DNA from: Candidatus Bathyarchaeota archaeon
GTDB lineage: Archaea; Thermoproteota; Bathyarchaeia; TCS64
Length of the DNA: 5,295 nucleotides
Direction of reading: 5' to 3'
Assembly: GCA_030608725.1 (NCBI GenBank)
Contig: JAUWDP010000100.1
Span: 1 to 5,295 of the forward strand
The notes under the pieces are model-generated. The model did no database searches, was not told where the DNA came from, and worked only from the letters and a program-made list of their open reading frames with translations. Made by a program: the position numbers and the translations under genes. Below, piece after piece: positions 1 to 5,295 of the stretch. How positions within the stretch are numbered: the first letter of the stretch is position 1; each line of letters opens with the position of its first letter.

Positions 1-1193
1 CTCTCCTTCCAGCACTTCATCGCCAGACGGCGGAGCATCTCGTGGGCGTCCTGCCTCCCGATGCCCTTCTCCACAAGCTCGATCATCACCTTCTCGGTGA
101 GGCAGAGCCCCAGCGTGAGGTTGAGGTTCCTCTCGATGTTCGTGTAGTCGAAGACGGCGTCCCTGAGGATTCCCGTCATCTGCCTGAGGATGTAGTCGGT
201 GAGTATGAAGCCCTCGGGGATGATTATCCGCTCCAGGGAGGAGTTGGAGATGTCCCTCTCGTGCTCAAGGGCGATGGTCTCCAATGCGGGGACGATGTTG
301 GACCGGATCAGCCTGGCGAGGCCGCAGACCCTCTCAGTCTTATGGGGGTTCCGCTTGTGGGGCATCGTCGATGAGCCCACCTGGTCCTGTCGGAAGGGCT
401 CGAACATCTCGGATATCTCGGTCCTCTGGAGGTTCCTGATCTCCCTGGCTATCTTGTCAAGGGTCCCAGCTATCAGGCCGAAGACGCACTGGAGCTCCGC
501 GAGGCGGTCCCTCTGGACCACCTGGTTGGCTATGAGCACCGACTCGATCCCAAGGCGCTCCATGGTGAGCCTCTGGACCTCGAACCCCTTCTCCCCGAAG
601 CTGGCCATGGTCCCCACCGCCCCGCTCATCTTCCCGACCAGGAGGCGGCCCCGCGCGGCGTCGAGCCTGTCTAGGTGCCTTGCGACCTCGCTTGCCCAGA
701 TGGCGAACTTCATCCCGTAGGTCATGGGGACGGCGTGCTGCCCGTGGGTCCTCCCAATGGTGAGGGTCTCCTTGTGGTCCTCCGCCTGCTTGAGCAGGAC
801 CCCCAGGAGCTCCCTGAGGTCCCCCTCCATAATCGCCAGGGCGTCCCTCAGCTGGAGGGCGAGGGCGGTGTCCTCCGTGTCATAGCTGGTGGCCCCCAGG
901 TGGATGTACTTCCTGGCGTCCCCGTCGCAGACCTCCGTGAAAGCCCGGACCATCGCCATGAGGTCGTGGTGGATCTCCCTGTCGATCTCCTTCACCCGGT
1001 CGAGCTCCACGATCCCTACTTTTCCCTTCCTGGCGATCTCCTCTGCGGCCTCCTCGGGTATCGTGCCCAGCTGGGCGTGGGCCCAGGCGAGGGCGACCTC
1101 GACGTCGAGCCACTTCTGGAGCTTCGCCTCCTCGGTGAAGACCGCGTACATCTCTGGGTAGGAGTACCTGAACTCTATGGGGTGGACGGGCAT
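1..1193 (-). CDS. purB: Adenylosuccinate lyase (partial, C-terminus cut by window edge)
   Basis: Cytosolic enzyme of purine synthesis. It removes fumarate from SAICAR (yielding AICAR) and from adenylosuccinate (yielding AMP). I translated 397 uninterrupted codons from the ATG at 1193-1191; the family is usually about 430-460 residues, so roughly the last 40-60 lie beyond the left edge. The fumarase/aspartase superfamily blocks appear in order: HLGATSYD at residues 98-105, GRTHGQH at 147-153 (His150 is the likely general acid) and the signature loop GSSTMPHKRNP at 273-283, carrying the likely catalytic serine. The start of the C-terminal ADSL domain is visible from about residue 355. The start is supported by GAGGT at 1205-1201, seven bases upstream. 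The gene diverges from the etf operon. The THGQH and TSxD forms favour adenylosuccinate lyase over argininosuccinate lyase or fumarase; carboxymuconate cycloisomerase is a less likely alternative. Confidence 0.93.
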   Translation of the reverse strand, partial: MPVHPIEFRYSYPEMYAVFTEEAKLQKWLDVEVALAWAHAQLGTIPEEAAEEIARKGKVGIVELDRVKEIDREIHHDLMAMVRAFTEVCDGDARKYIHLGATSYDTEDTALALQLRDALAIMEGDLRELLGVLLKQAEDHKETLTIGRTHGQHAVPMTYGMKFAIWASEVARHLDRLDAARGRLLVGKMSGAVGTMASFGEKGFEVQRLTMERLGIESVLIANQVVQRDRLAELQCVFGLIAGTLDKIAREIRNLQRTEISEMFEPFRQDQVGSSTMPHKRNPHKTERVCGLARLIRSNIVPALETIALEHERDISNSSLERIIIPEGFILTDYILRQMTGILRDAVFDYTNIERNLNLTLGLCLTEKVMIELVEKGIGRQDAHEMLRRLAMKCWKE

Positions 1194-1200
1194 CTCTTAA

Positions 1201-1236
1201 ACCTCAGATAATGTTGTCTGTATTTTTAGATAAGCC
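1201..1236 (-). promoter_or_regulatory. Putative purB promoter and ribosome binding site
   Basis: Read on the minus strand, a TATA-like AT-rich run CTTATCTAAAAATA spans 1234-1221, and GAGGT at 1205-1201 is a Shine-Dalgarno match seven bases before the ATG. If CTTATCT is the archaeal TATA box, transcription would start near 1207, which leaves just enough leader to contain the ribosome binding site. This is a reading by eye; the exact box is uncertain because several AT-rich registers are possible. Confidence 0.4.
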
Positions 1237-1249
1237 TTCTTGGAGTCTA

Positions 1250-1265
1250 AACCGAATTCTTATAC
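1250..1265 (+). promoter_or_regulatory. Putative archaeal promoter (BRE + TATA box) of the etf operon
   Basis: CGAATT at 1253-1258 resembles a BRE element and runs into TTCTTATAC (1257-1265), a TATA-like box. Transcription would be expected about 25 bases downstream, near 1285-1292, leaving a leader of about 22-29 bases before the ATG at 1314. A bacterial reading (TTGGAG at 1240 and TATACG at 1261) has only a 15-base spacer and fits less well. No strong Shine-Dalgarno sequence precedes etfB; only a loose GGACGGG run lies nearby. Confidence 0.4.
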
Positions 1266-1313
1266 GGATCGAATGAACCTTTCATAGGAAGTTTAAACAT
1301 CGGACGGGATTGG

Positions 1314-2111
1314 ATGAGCGAGGGATTGAACGTCATAGTCTGTATCAAGCAGGTTCCTGAGACCACCGAGGTGGAGTTCGACGAGGAGACGGGGAGGCTC
1401 AAGAGGGAGGGCGTCGACGCCGTCATAAACCCCTTCGACGAGTATGCCGTCGAGGAGGGGCTCTCAATCAAGGAGAGATACGGGGGAAACGTCAAGGTGC
1501 TGAGCATGGGCCCACCCCAGGCCGAGTCGGCCCTCAGACAGACCATCGCCCTGGGATGCGACGAGGCCTACCTGGCCACCGACCGCGCCTTCGCGGGCGC
1601 CGACACCTGGGCCACCAGCTACACCCTGGGCCTCTGCATCGAGAAGATAGCCCCCTACGACATTGTGATATGTGGGCTCAAGACCACGGACGGTGACACC
1701 GGTCAGGTCGGTCCGGAGCTGGCCCAGCACCTAAACGTCCCCCACGTATGCTACGTGAACAAGATCCTCGACATCGCCGACGGGAAGATCAGGCTCACGA
1801 GGCTGCTGGATGATGGGGTGGAGACCCTGGAGGCGCCCCTACCCATCGTCCTCTCGGTCTCCAAGGACATCAACCAGCCCCGCCTGGCAACCCTGCGGGG
1901 GAGGATGGGCGCCCGGAAGGCCGAGATAAAGCAGATCACATCGAAGGACGTGGATGCGGAACCAGCCCGCCTGGGCCTCGACGGCTCGCCAACGCGGGTG
2001 GTCAAGATATTCACGCCCACTCCCCCGGAGGGGGGCGACGTCGTTGAGGGGACCCCCGAGGAGCTCGCTGAGAGCATATTCCAGAAGCTCATGGAGTGCA
2101 AGGTGATCTGA
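1314..2111 (+). CDS. etfB: Electron transfer flavoprotein beta subunit, bifurcating type (EtfB/LctB-like)
   Basis: The 265-residue length is usual for EtfB. It pairs with EtfA and, in bifurcating ETFs, binds the second FAD (beta-FAD) where NAD(H) exchanges electrons. The N-terminus NVIVCIKQVPETTEV (residues 6-20) is classic EtfB, followed by NPFDEYAVEEGL (39-50), AFAGADTWATS (92-102) and DGDTGQVGPELA (126-137). From family knowledge, the DGDTxQVGP form marks beta-FAD-binding bifurcating ETFs, whereas AMP-binding housekeeping ETFs tend to have a DDDxxQTGQ form. The conserved PRLATLRGRMGARKAEI segment lies at 189-205. The ATG at 1314 places the beta strand five residues in, as expected; an in-frame TTG at 1326 lacks a properly spaced ribosome site. 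It is the first gene of the operon, one base ahead of etfA. Family assignment is very secure; bifurcation is inferred from motif and context. Confidence 0.95.
   Translation: MSEGLNVIVCIKQVPETTEVEFDEETGRLKREGVDAVINPFDEYAVEEGLSIKERYGGNVKVLSMGPPQAESALRQTIALGCDEAYLATDRAFAGADTWATSYTLGLCIEKIAPYDIVICGLKTTDGDTGQVGPELAQHLNVPHVCYVNKILDIADGKIRLTRLLDDGVETLEAPLPIVLSVSKDINQPRLATLRGRMGARKAEIKQITSKDVDAEPARLGLDGSPTRVVKIFTPTPPEGGDVVEGTPEELAESIFQKLMECKVI
2101..2108 (+). promoter_or_regulatory. Strong Shine-Dalgarno sequence for etfA inside the end of etfB
   Basis: AGGTGATC matches eight consecutive bases of the ideal complement of the 16S rRNA tail and ends four bases before the etfA ATG at 2113. It lies in the last codons of etfB, which implies coupled translation and balanced subunit production. 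It contrasts with the weak sites ahead of etfB and the DapA-family gene, a pattern common in archaea where operon-internal genes carry better ribosome sites than first genes. Confidence 0.7.
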
Positions 2112-2112
2112 T

Positions 2113-3312
2113 ATGAGCGAACTACCCATTTCAATCGACAAGGAGCGCTGCACGGGCTGCGGCCTCTGCGTCCAGGCGTGCACATTCGGCTCAATCGAGA
2201 TGGTAGGAGACTATCCCGAGATCAAGGACGACTGCAGGCTCTGCAACGCATGCGTCGAGGCCTGCCCCGAGGATGCCATCACCATAAAGGAGACGGAGGG
2301 CGAGGCAGACCTATCAGAGTACACGGGCGTCATGGTCTACGCCGAGCAGAGGAAGGGCGTGGTCCACCCCGTCGCATACGAGCTACTGGGGAAGGGACGT
2401 GAGCTGGCCGACCAGCTGGGGGAGCCCCTCTACGCGGTCCTCATAGGCAGCGACGTCAAGGCGGGGGCCGAGGAGCTAGCGGTCAGGAGTGCGGACAAGG
2501 TTTTCACGTACGAGGACCCCGCCCTAGAGGACTTCAGGGACGACCCCTACTCCGCCCTTATGGGTGATCTGGTCCGCGAGGTGAAGCCCAGCCTCTTCCT
2601 CATAGGGGCTACGTCAATAGGCAGGTCCCTAGGGCCGAAGCTGGCGGCAGTCCTGGAGACGGGTCTCACAGCTGACTGCACGGGTCTGGAGATCGACCCC
2701 GAGACGAGGCTCCTTCTCCAGACTCGACCCGCCTACGGCGGGAATATCATGGCCACCATCATCTGCCCCAACAGCAGGCCCCAGATGGCAACCGTGAGAT
2801 ACAAGATGATGAAGGAGGCCGATGTGGACCCCGACAGGAAGGGCGAGATCGTGGAAAAGCCCGTCGACATGGAGGCGCTCCCGGACAGGGTCAAGATCCT
2901 CGACTACCAGCCCTCCCCGGAGCAGGTGAACATCATCGACGCCGAGATCGTGGTCTCGGGCGGGAAGGGCCTCGGGGAGCCCAGTGGCTTCGCCGTCATC
3001 GAGGAGCTGGCCCAAGCTCTGGGAGGGGCGGTGGGCGCGAGCAGGCCCACTGTCGATGAGGGGTGGAAGGAGTACCGCCACCAGGTAGGTCTAAGCGGCC
3101 GGACCGTGAGGCCCAAGCTCTACATGGCCTGCGGAATCTCCGGGGCGGTTCAGCACCTCGCTGGGATGAAGACCTCCGACGTCATCATCGCTATCAACAA
3201 GGACAGGGAGGCCCCCATCTTCAGCGTCTCCACGCTGGGAGCCGTGGGAGACCTCTACGAGGTCATACCTATACTGGCCGAGAAGGTTAGGAAGCATAAG
3301 GGAGATGCTTGA
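2113..3312 (+). CDS. etfA: Electron transfer flavoprotein alpha subunit with N-terminal 2x[4Fe-4S] ferredoxin domain (LctC-like)
   Basis: At 399 residues it is longer than a plain EtfA (about 310-330) because of a fused ferredoxin domain. Residues 1-60 hold two complete CxxCxxCxxxC motifs (Cys13/16/19/23 and Cys41/44/47/51), so two [4Fe-4S] clusters are predicted. Residues about 70-250 form the EtfA N-terminal domain (TRPAYGGNIMATIICP at 204-219, RPQMATVR at 222-229). Residues about 275-395 form the FAD-binding domain: VSGGKGLG (281-288), QVGLSGRTVRPKLYMACGIS (324-343), SGAVQHLAGM (343-352) and IAINKDREAPIF (359-370). The ferredoxin domain probably passes electrons between soluble ferredoxin and the flavins. 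In place of the usual ADYGIVGD near the end it reads STLGAVGD (373-380). It follows etfB by one base and overlaps the dehydrogenase gene by eight bases, as expected for subunits of one complex. Confidence 0.95.
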   Translation: MSELPISIDKERCTGCGLCVQACTFGSIEMVGDYPEIKDDCRLCNACVEACPEDAITIKETEGEADLSEYTGVMVYAEQRKGVVHPVAYELLGKGRELADQLGEPLYAVLIGSDVKAGAEELAVRSADKVFTYEDPALEDFRDDPYSALMGDLVREVKPSLFLIGATSIGRSLGPKLAAVLETGLTADCTGLEIDPETRLLLQTRPAYGGNIMATIICPNSRPQMATVRYKMMKEADVDPDRKGEIVEKPVDMEALPDRVKILDYQPSPEQVNIIDAEIVVSGGKGLGEPSGFAVIEELAQALGGAVGASRPTVDEGWKEYRHQVGLSGRTVRPKLYMACGISGAVQHLAGMKTSDVIIAINKDREAPIFSVSTLGAVGDLYEVIPILAEKVRKHKGDA

Positions 3313-4705
3313 GTACGGCCAGGTGACGCAGGAGCTCCGCAGGAAGCTCGAGGAGATCGTCGGGGCTAAATACGTCTCCGAATCTCCAGAGGACCTAGAG
3401 AAGCACGCTATAGACGAAAGCCTGGAGCCCCCGCATCCCCCTGAGGTCGTCGTGAGCCCCCGGAGCACCGAGGAGGTCTCCGCCGTCATGAGGCTCGCAC
3501 ATTCTGAGAGGATACCTGTCACCCCCCAGGGCTCAAGGACGGGCCTCAGCGGGGGCTCCCATCCCGTCTTCGGGGGGATAGCCCTGAACCTTGAGCGGAT
3601 GAACAGCATCCTGGAGATCGACGAGGAGAACCTGATGGCCGTCGTGGAGCCCGGCGTCCTCATCGTGGACCTCCACGCTGAGACAGAGAAGCTAGGACTT
3701 CTTTACCCCCCGGACCCGGGTCAGGAGTCGGGGAGCCTCGGAGGGAACATCTCAACGAACGCCGGCGGGGTTCGGGGCATGAAGTACGGCGTGACCCGGG
3801 ACTTCGTCCACGGCCTCGAGGCCGTCCTGCCCAGCGGGGAGGTGATACACCTAGGTGGGAAGATAGTGAAGAACTCCACCGCGTACAGCCTCCTCGACCT
3901 CATCGTGGGCTCCGAGGGGACCCTGGCCGTGGTCACCAAGGCCACCCTCAGGCTTGTCCCCAAGCCGAGGCACACGGCCCTCGTCTTCGTCCCGTTCGAC
4001 TCCACCAGAGAGGCGGCCGCTACCGTTTCCGAGATCGTGAGGAGGAAGGTCGTCCCATACGCCCTGGAGTACATGCCCCGGCACGCCGTGGAGACCGCCC
4101 AGCGGTACCTGGAGAGGAAGCTCCCCGACGACAGCCACCCCGCCTACCTCCTCATCGCCGTGGAGGGAAACACCAAGGACGAAGTCGAGGCCCAGCTTGA
4201 AACCGTGGGCAAGGTCTGCCTGGAGATGGGCGCCGAGGACGCATACGTTGCTGATACAGCCGCGAAGCAGGAGCAGCTCTGGGAGGGGCGTAAGTGCCTC
4301 TTCGACGCATACAAGGCCTTCTGGGAGATAGACGAGGTGGACGCCTGCGTCCCCAGGAAGCACATCCCTGACTACATCGAGGGGGCCGAGGCGGCGGCGG
4401 AGCGCCACGGAGTGATCATCTCCAACGTCGGCCACGCCGGCGACGGGAACGTCCACAGCATCATCGTCCGAGGTGAGCTGGACGAGGACATGTGGAGGGA
4501 GGTCCTGGACGCGGTCATCGGGGAGCTCATCGACCTCGCGCTGAGCCTCGGCGGAACGATCTCCGGGGAGCACGGCCTGGGGCTGGCGAAGAAGAGGTAC
4601 CTGCCCAGGCAGGTGGAGGAGGCCCAGATCGAGCTCATGAGGGGCATCAAGAGGGCCTTCGACCCCCACAACATCCTCAACCCGGGGAAGGTCTTCGACC
4701 TCTGA
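3305..4705 (+). CDS. glcD: FAD-binding 2-hydroxyacid dehydrogenase, GlcD/D-lactate dehydrogenase (LctD) family
   Basis: A full-length 466-residue flavoenzyme oxidising a 2-hydroxyacid to the 2-oxoacid. The PCMH-type FAD-binding domain (about 46-183, with flanking strands to about 215) shows VTPQGSRTGLSGG (72-84), YPPDPGQ (134-140), GSLGGNISTNAGG (143-155), YGVTRDF (161-167) and GSEGTL (202-207). The C-terminal FAD-oxidase domain (about 222-463) has GHAGDGNVH (376-384) and EHG (422-424), the His/Glu residues that bind the active-site divalent metal in this family, Arg329 in WEGRK as a possible substrate carboxylate contact, and the usual FDPHNILNPGK ending. The ATG at 3305 overlaps the end of etfA; a GGGAG abuts it and AGGAAG lies 11 bases upstream. 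No Fe-S partner (GlcF/LutA type) is present, so EtfAB is the likely electron acceptor. Position after etfB-etfA suggests lactate dehydrogenase; glycolate or 2-hydroxyglutarate are alternative substrates. The symbol is given at family level. Confidence 0.92.
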   Translation: MLEYGQVTQELRRKLEEIVGAKYVSESPEDLEKHAIDESLEPPHPPEVVVSPRSTEEVSAVMRLAHSERIPVTPQGSRTGLSGGSHPVFGGIALNLERMNSILEIDEENLMAVVEPGVLIVDLHAETEKLGLLYPPDPGQESGSLGGNISTNAGGVRGMKYGVTRDFVHGLEAVLPSGEVIHLGGKIVKNSTAYSLLDLIVGSEGTLAVVTKATLRLVPKPRHTALVFVPFDSTREAAATVSEIVRRKVVPYALEYMPRHAVETAQRYLERKLPDDSHPAYLLIAVEGNTKDEVEAQLETVGKVCLEMGAEDAYVADTAAKQEQLWEGRKCLFDAYKAFWEIDEVDACVPRKHIPDYIEGAEAAAERHGVIISNVGHAGDGNVHSIIVRGELDEDMWREVLDAVIGELIDLALSLGGTISGEHGLGLAKKRYLPRQVEEAQIELMRGIKRAFDPHNILNPGKVFDL

Positions 4706-4710
4706 GCCCG

Positions 4711-4724
4711 CGTGAAGCTTATTA
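4711..4724 (+). promoter_or_regulatory. Putative archaeal promoter of the DapA-family gene
   Basis: GTGAAG followed by CTTATTA (4718-4724) resembles an archaeal BRE/TATA pair in a 45-base spacer after the dehydrogenase stop codon. A start about 25-30 bases downstream would fall near 4746-4751, making the transcript leaderless or nearly so; this agrees with the lack of a Shine-Dalgarno sequence before the ATG. It suggests that this gene is transcribed independently of the etf operon. Confidence 0.45.
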
Positions 4725-4725
4725 G

Positions 4726-4744
4726 CGGAGATGGACCATCTCCG
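4726..4744. repeat. 19-base palindrome between TATA box and start codon (possible operator)
   Basis: CGGAGATGG, a single A, then CCATCTCCG: two perfect nine-base arms around one central base. It begins two bases after the TATA-like box and ends six bases before the ATG, the position where a bound dimeric repressor would block an archaeal promoter. In RNA it could fold as an eight-pair stem with a three-base loop, but no T-tract follows, so an intrinsic terminator is unlikely. Binding function is inferred from symmetry and position only. Confidence 0.55.
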
Positions 4745-4750
4745 GTCGAG

Positions 4751-5295
4751 ATGAAGCGCTACAACGTCGAGGGCTCATGGCCGGCCCTCGTGACCCCGTT
4801 CAACGAGGGCGATGAAGTCAACTACGGCGTACTCAGGGGCCTTGTCGAGTTCCACGCCGAGAATGGTAGCAACGGGCTCCTCCTCCTCGGCTCCACGGCT
4901 GAGGGATTCCTTCTCACTAAGGATGAGAAGACGAAGATCATCGACACGGTCATCGACGCCGCGAGCGGGAAGCTGCCGGTGATGTGCGGGGTCTCGGCGG
5001 TGTCAACCAGAGACACCCTTGAGAACGCACGGTACGCCAAGGACGCCGGCGCCGACTGTGGGCTCCTCGTCCAGCCCGCCTACATCAAGCCCACCCAGGA
5101 GGCCCTGTACAGGTACTACAAGGAGGTCGCCGACAGCGTGGACCTGCCCATCGTCATCTACAACAACCCCGAGAGGGCGGGGGTCAACATCGAGGCGGAG
5201 ACCATCGCTAGGCTGGCCAGGCACGAGAACATCGTAGCCCTCAAGGAGGCAGGGCCCAACCCGTACGGGCTTCTCAGGGTCGTCGAGCTGACCCG
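4751..5295 (+). CDS. dapA: DapA/NanA-family pyruvate-dependent lyase or synthase (partial, C-terminus cut by window edge)
   Basis: The first 181 residues of a protein whose family is usually about 290-300 long, a class I aldolase TIM barrel that forms a Schiff base with pyruvate. Visible family landmarks are GSWPALVTPF (8-17), GSTAEGFLLT (47-56), PAYIKPTQEALY (109-120, Tyr111), YNNPERAG (137-144) and ALKEAG (163-168). Tyr137 is the expected catalytic tyrosine and Lys165 the Schiff-base lysine. Arg142 matches the arginine that dihydrodipicolinate synthase uses for its second substrate, favouring DapA (lysine/diaminopimelate synthesis). The GST at 47-49 in place of GTT, and AE in place of GE, are closer to sialic acid or keto-deoxy-sugar lyases, so substrate is unsettled. 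An in-frame GTG at 4712 would add 13 residues, but the ATG at 4751 gives the normal family N-terminus. The symbol is tentative. Confidence 0.85.
   Translation, partial: MKRYNVEGSWPALVTPFNEGDEVNYGVLRGLVEFHAENGSNGLLLLGSTAEGFLLTKDEKTKIIDTVIDAASGKLPVMCGVSAVSTRDTLENARYAKDAGADCGLLVQPAYIKPTQEALYRYYKEVADSVDLPIVIYNNPERAGVNIEAETIARLARHENIVALKEAGPNPYGLLRVVELT

Noticed and set aside
199..1211. Plus-strand open frames of 173 and 178 codons across purB
   Set aside because: The minus strand encodes a continuous adenylosuccinate lyase with all three signature regions; the plus-strand products resemble no family I recognise and are reverse-strand artefacts of GC-rich coding DNA.
1291..1298. GTTTAAAC eight-base palindrome upstream of etfB
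   Set aside because: It is short and AT-rich with no second copy or extended symmetry, so it is not supported as an operator.
3091..3663. 190-codon minus-strand open frame across the etfA/dehydrogenase junction
   Set aside because: It spans two well-supported plus-strand genes, has a Ser/Arg-rich composition and no ribosome site or domain evidence.
3851..4669. 272-codon open frame on the minus strand opposite the hydroxyacid dehydrogenase gene
   Set aside because: Its low-complexity Leu/Val/Asp/Gly-rich product is what GC-rich sense codons give when read in reverse, and the plus strand encodes a protein with every family motif intact.
4726..4744. Hairpin as an intrinsic transcription terminator for the etf operon
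   Set aside because: No run of T follows the stem, and the element sits downstream of a promoter-like box rather than at a transcript end.
4712..4750. Upstream in-frame GTG start for the DapA-family gene
   Set aside because: It would place the TATA-like box and palindrome inside the coding region, has no ribosome binding site, and adds residues not expected at the family N-terminus.
4731..4754. Seven-codon mini-frame (MDHLRSR) ahead of the DapA-family gene, ending in an ATGA overlap with its start
   Set aside because: The predicted transcription start lies downstream of its ATG, GGAG directly abuts that ATG with no spacing, and its sequence is fixed by the palindrome; it is probably coincidence.

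Overview
The window most likely comes from an archaeon. The evidence is indirect: GC-rich coding DNA that uses AGG for most arginines and many ATA isoleucines, TATA-box-like elements about 25-50 bases ahead of the starts, and a strong match to the archaeal/bacterial anti-Shine-Dalgarno sequence inside the operon. An uncultured Thermoproteota-type or methanogen-related lineage would fit, but no marker here fixes the taxon and a GC-rich bacterium is not excluded.

Layout. Bases 1-1193 (minus strand) hold adenylosuccinate lyase (purB), missing its C-terminal end at the left edge. Bases 1194-1313 are an AT-richer divergent promoter region. Bases 1314-4705 (plus strand) hold a tightly packed three-gene operon: etfB (1314-2111), etfA with an N-terminal two-cluster ferredoxin domain (2113-3312), and an FAD-dependent 2-hydroxyacid dehydrogenase of the GlcD/LctD type (3305-4705). 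The first two genes are 1 base apart and the last two overlap by 8 bases. A 45-base spacer with a TATA-like box and a 19-base near-perfect palindrome leads into a DapA-family aldolase/synthase (4751 to the right edge, partial).

How the genes work together. The gene order etfB-etfA-dehydrogenase, the ferredoxin domain fused to EtfA and the DGDTGQVGP motif in EtfB match the electron-bifurcating/confurcating lactate dehydrogenase-ETF complex (LctBCD) known from acetogens such as Acetobacterium woodii. The inference is that this organism oxidises a 2-hydroxyacid (D-lactate, glycolate or similar) with NAD+ by spending reduced ferredoxin, or runs the reverse reaction. PurB (purine synthesis) and the DapA-family enzyme (pyruvate chemistry, possibly lysine synthesis) appear to be separate transcription units. 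No RNA genes, mobile elements or CRISPR arrays were seen.
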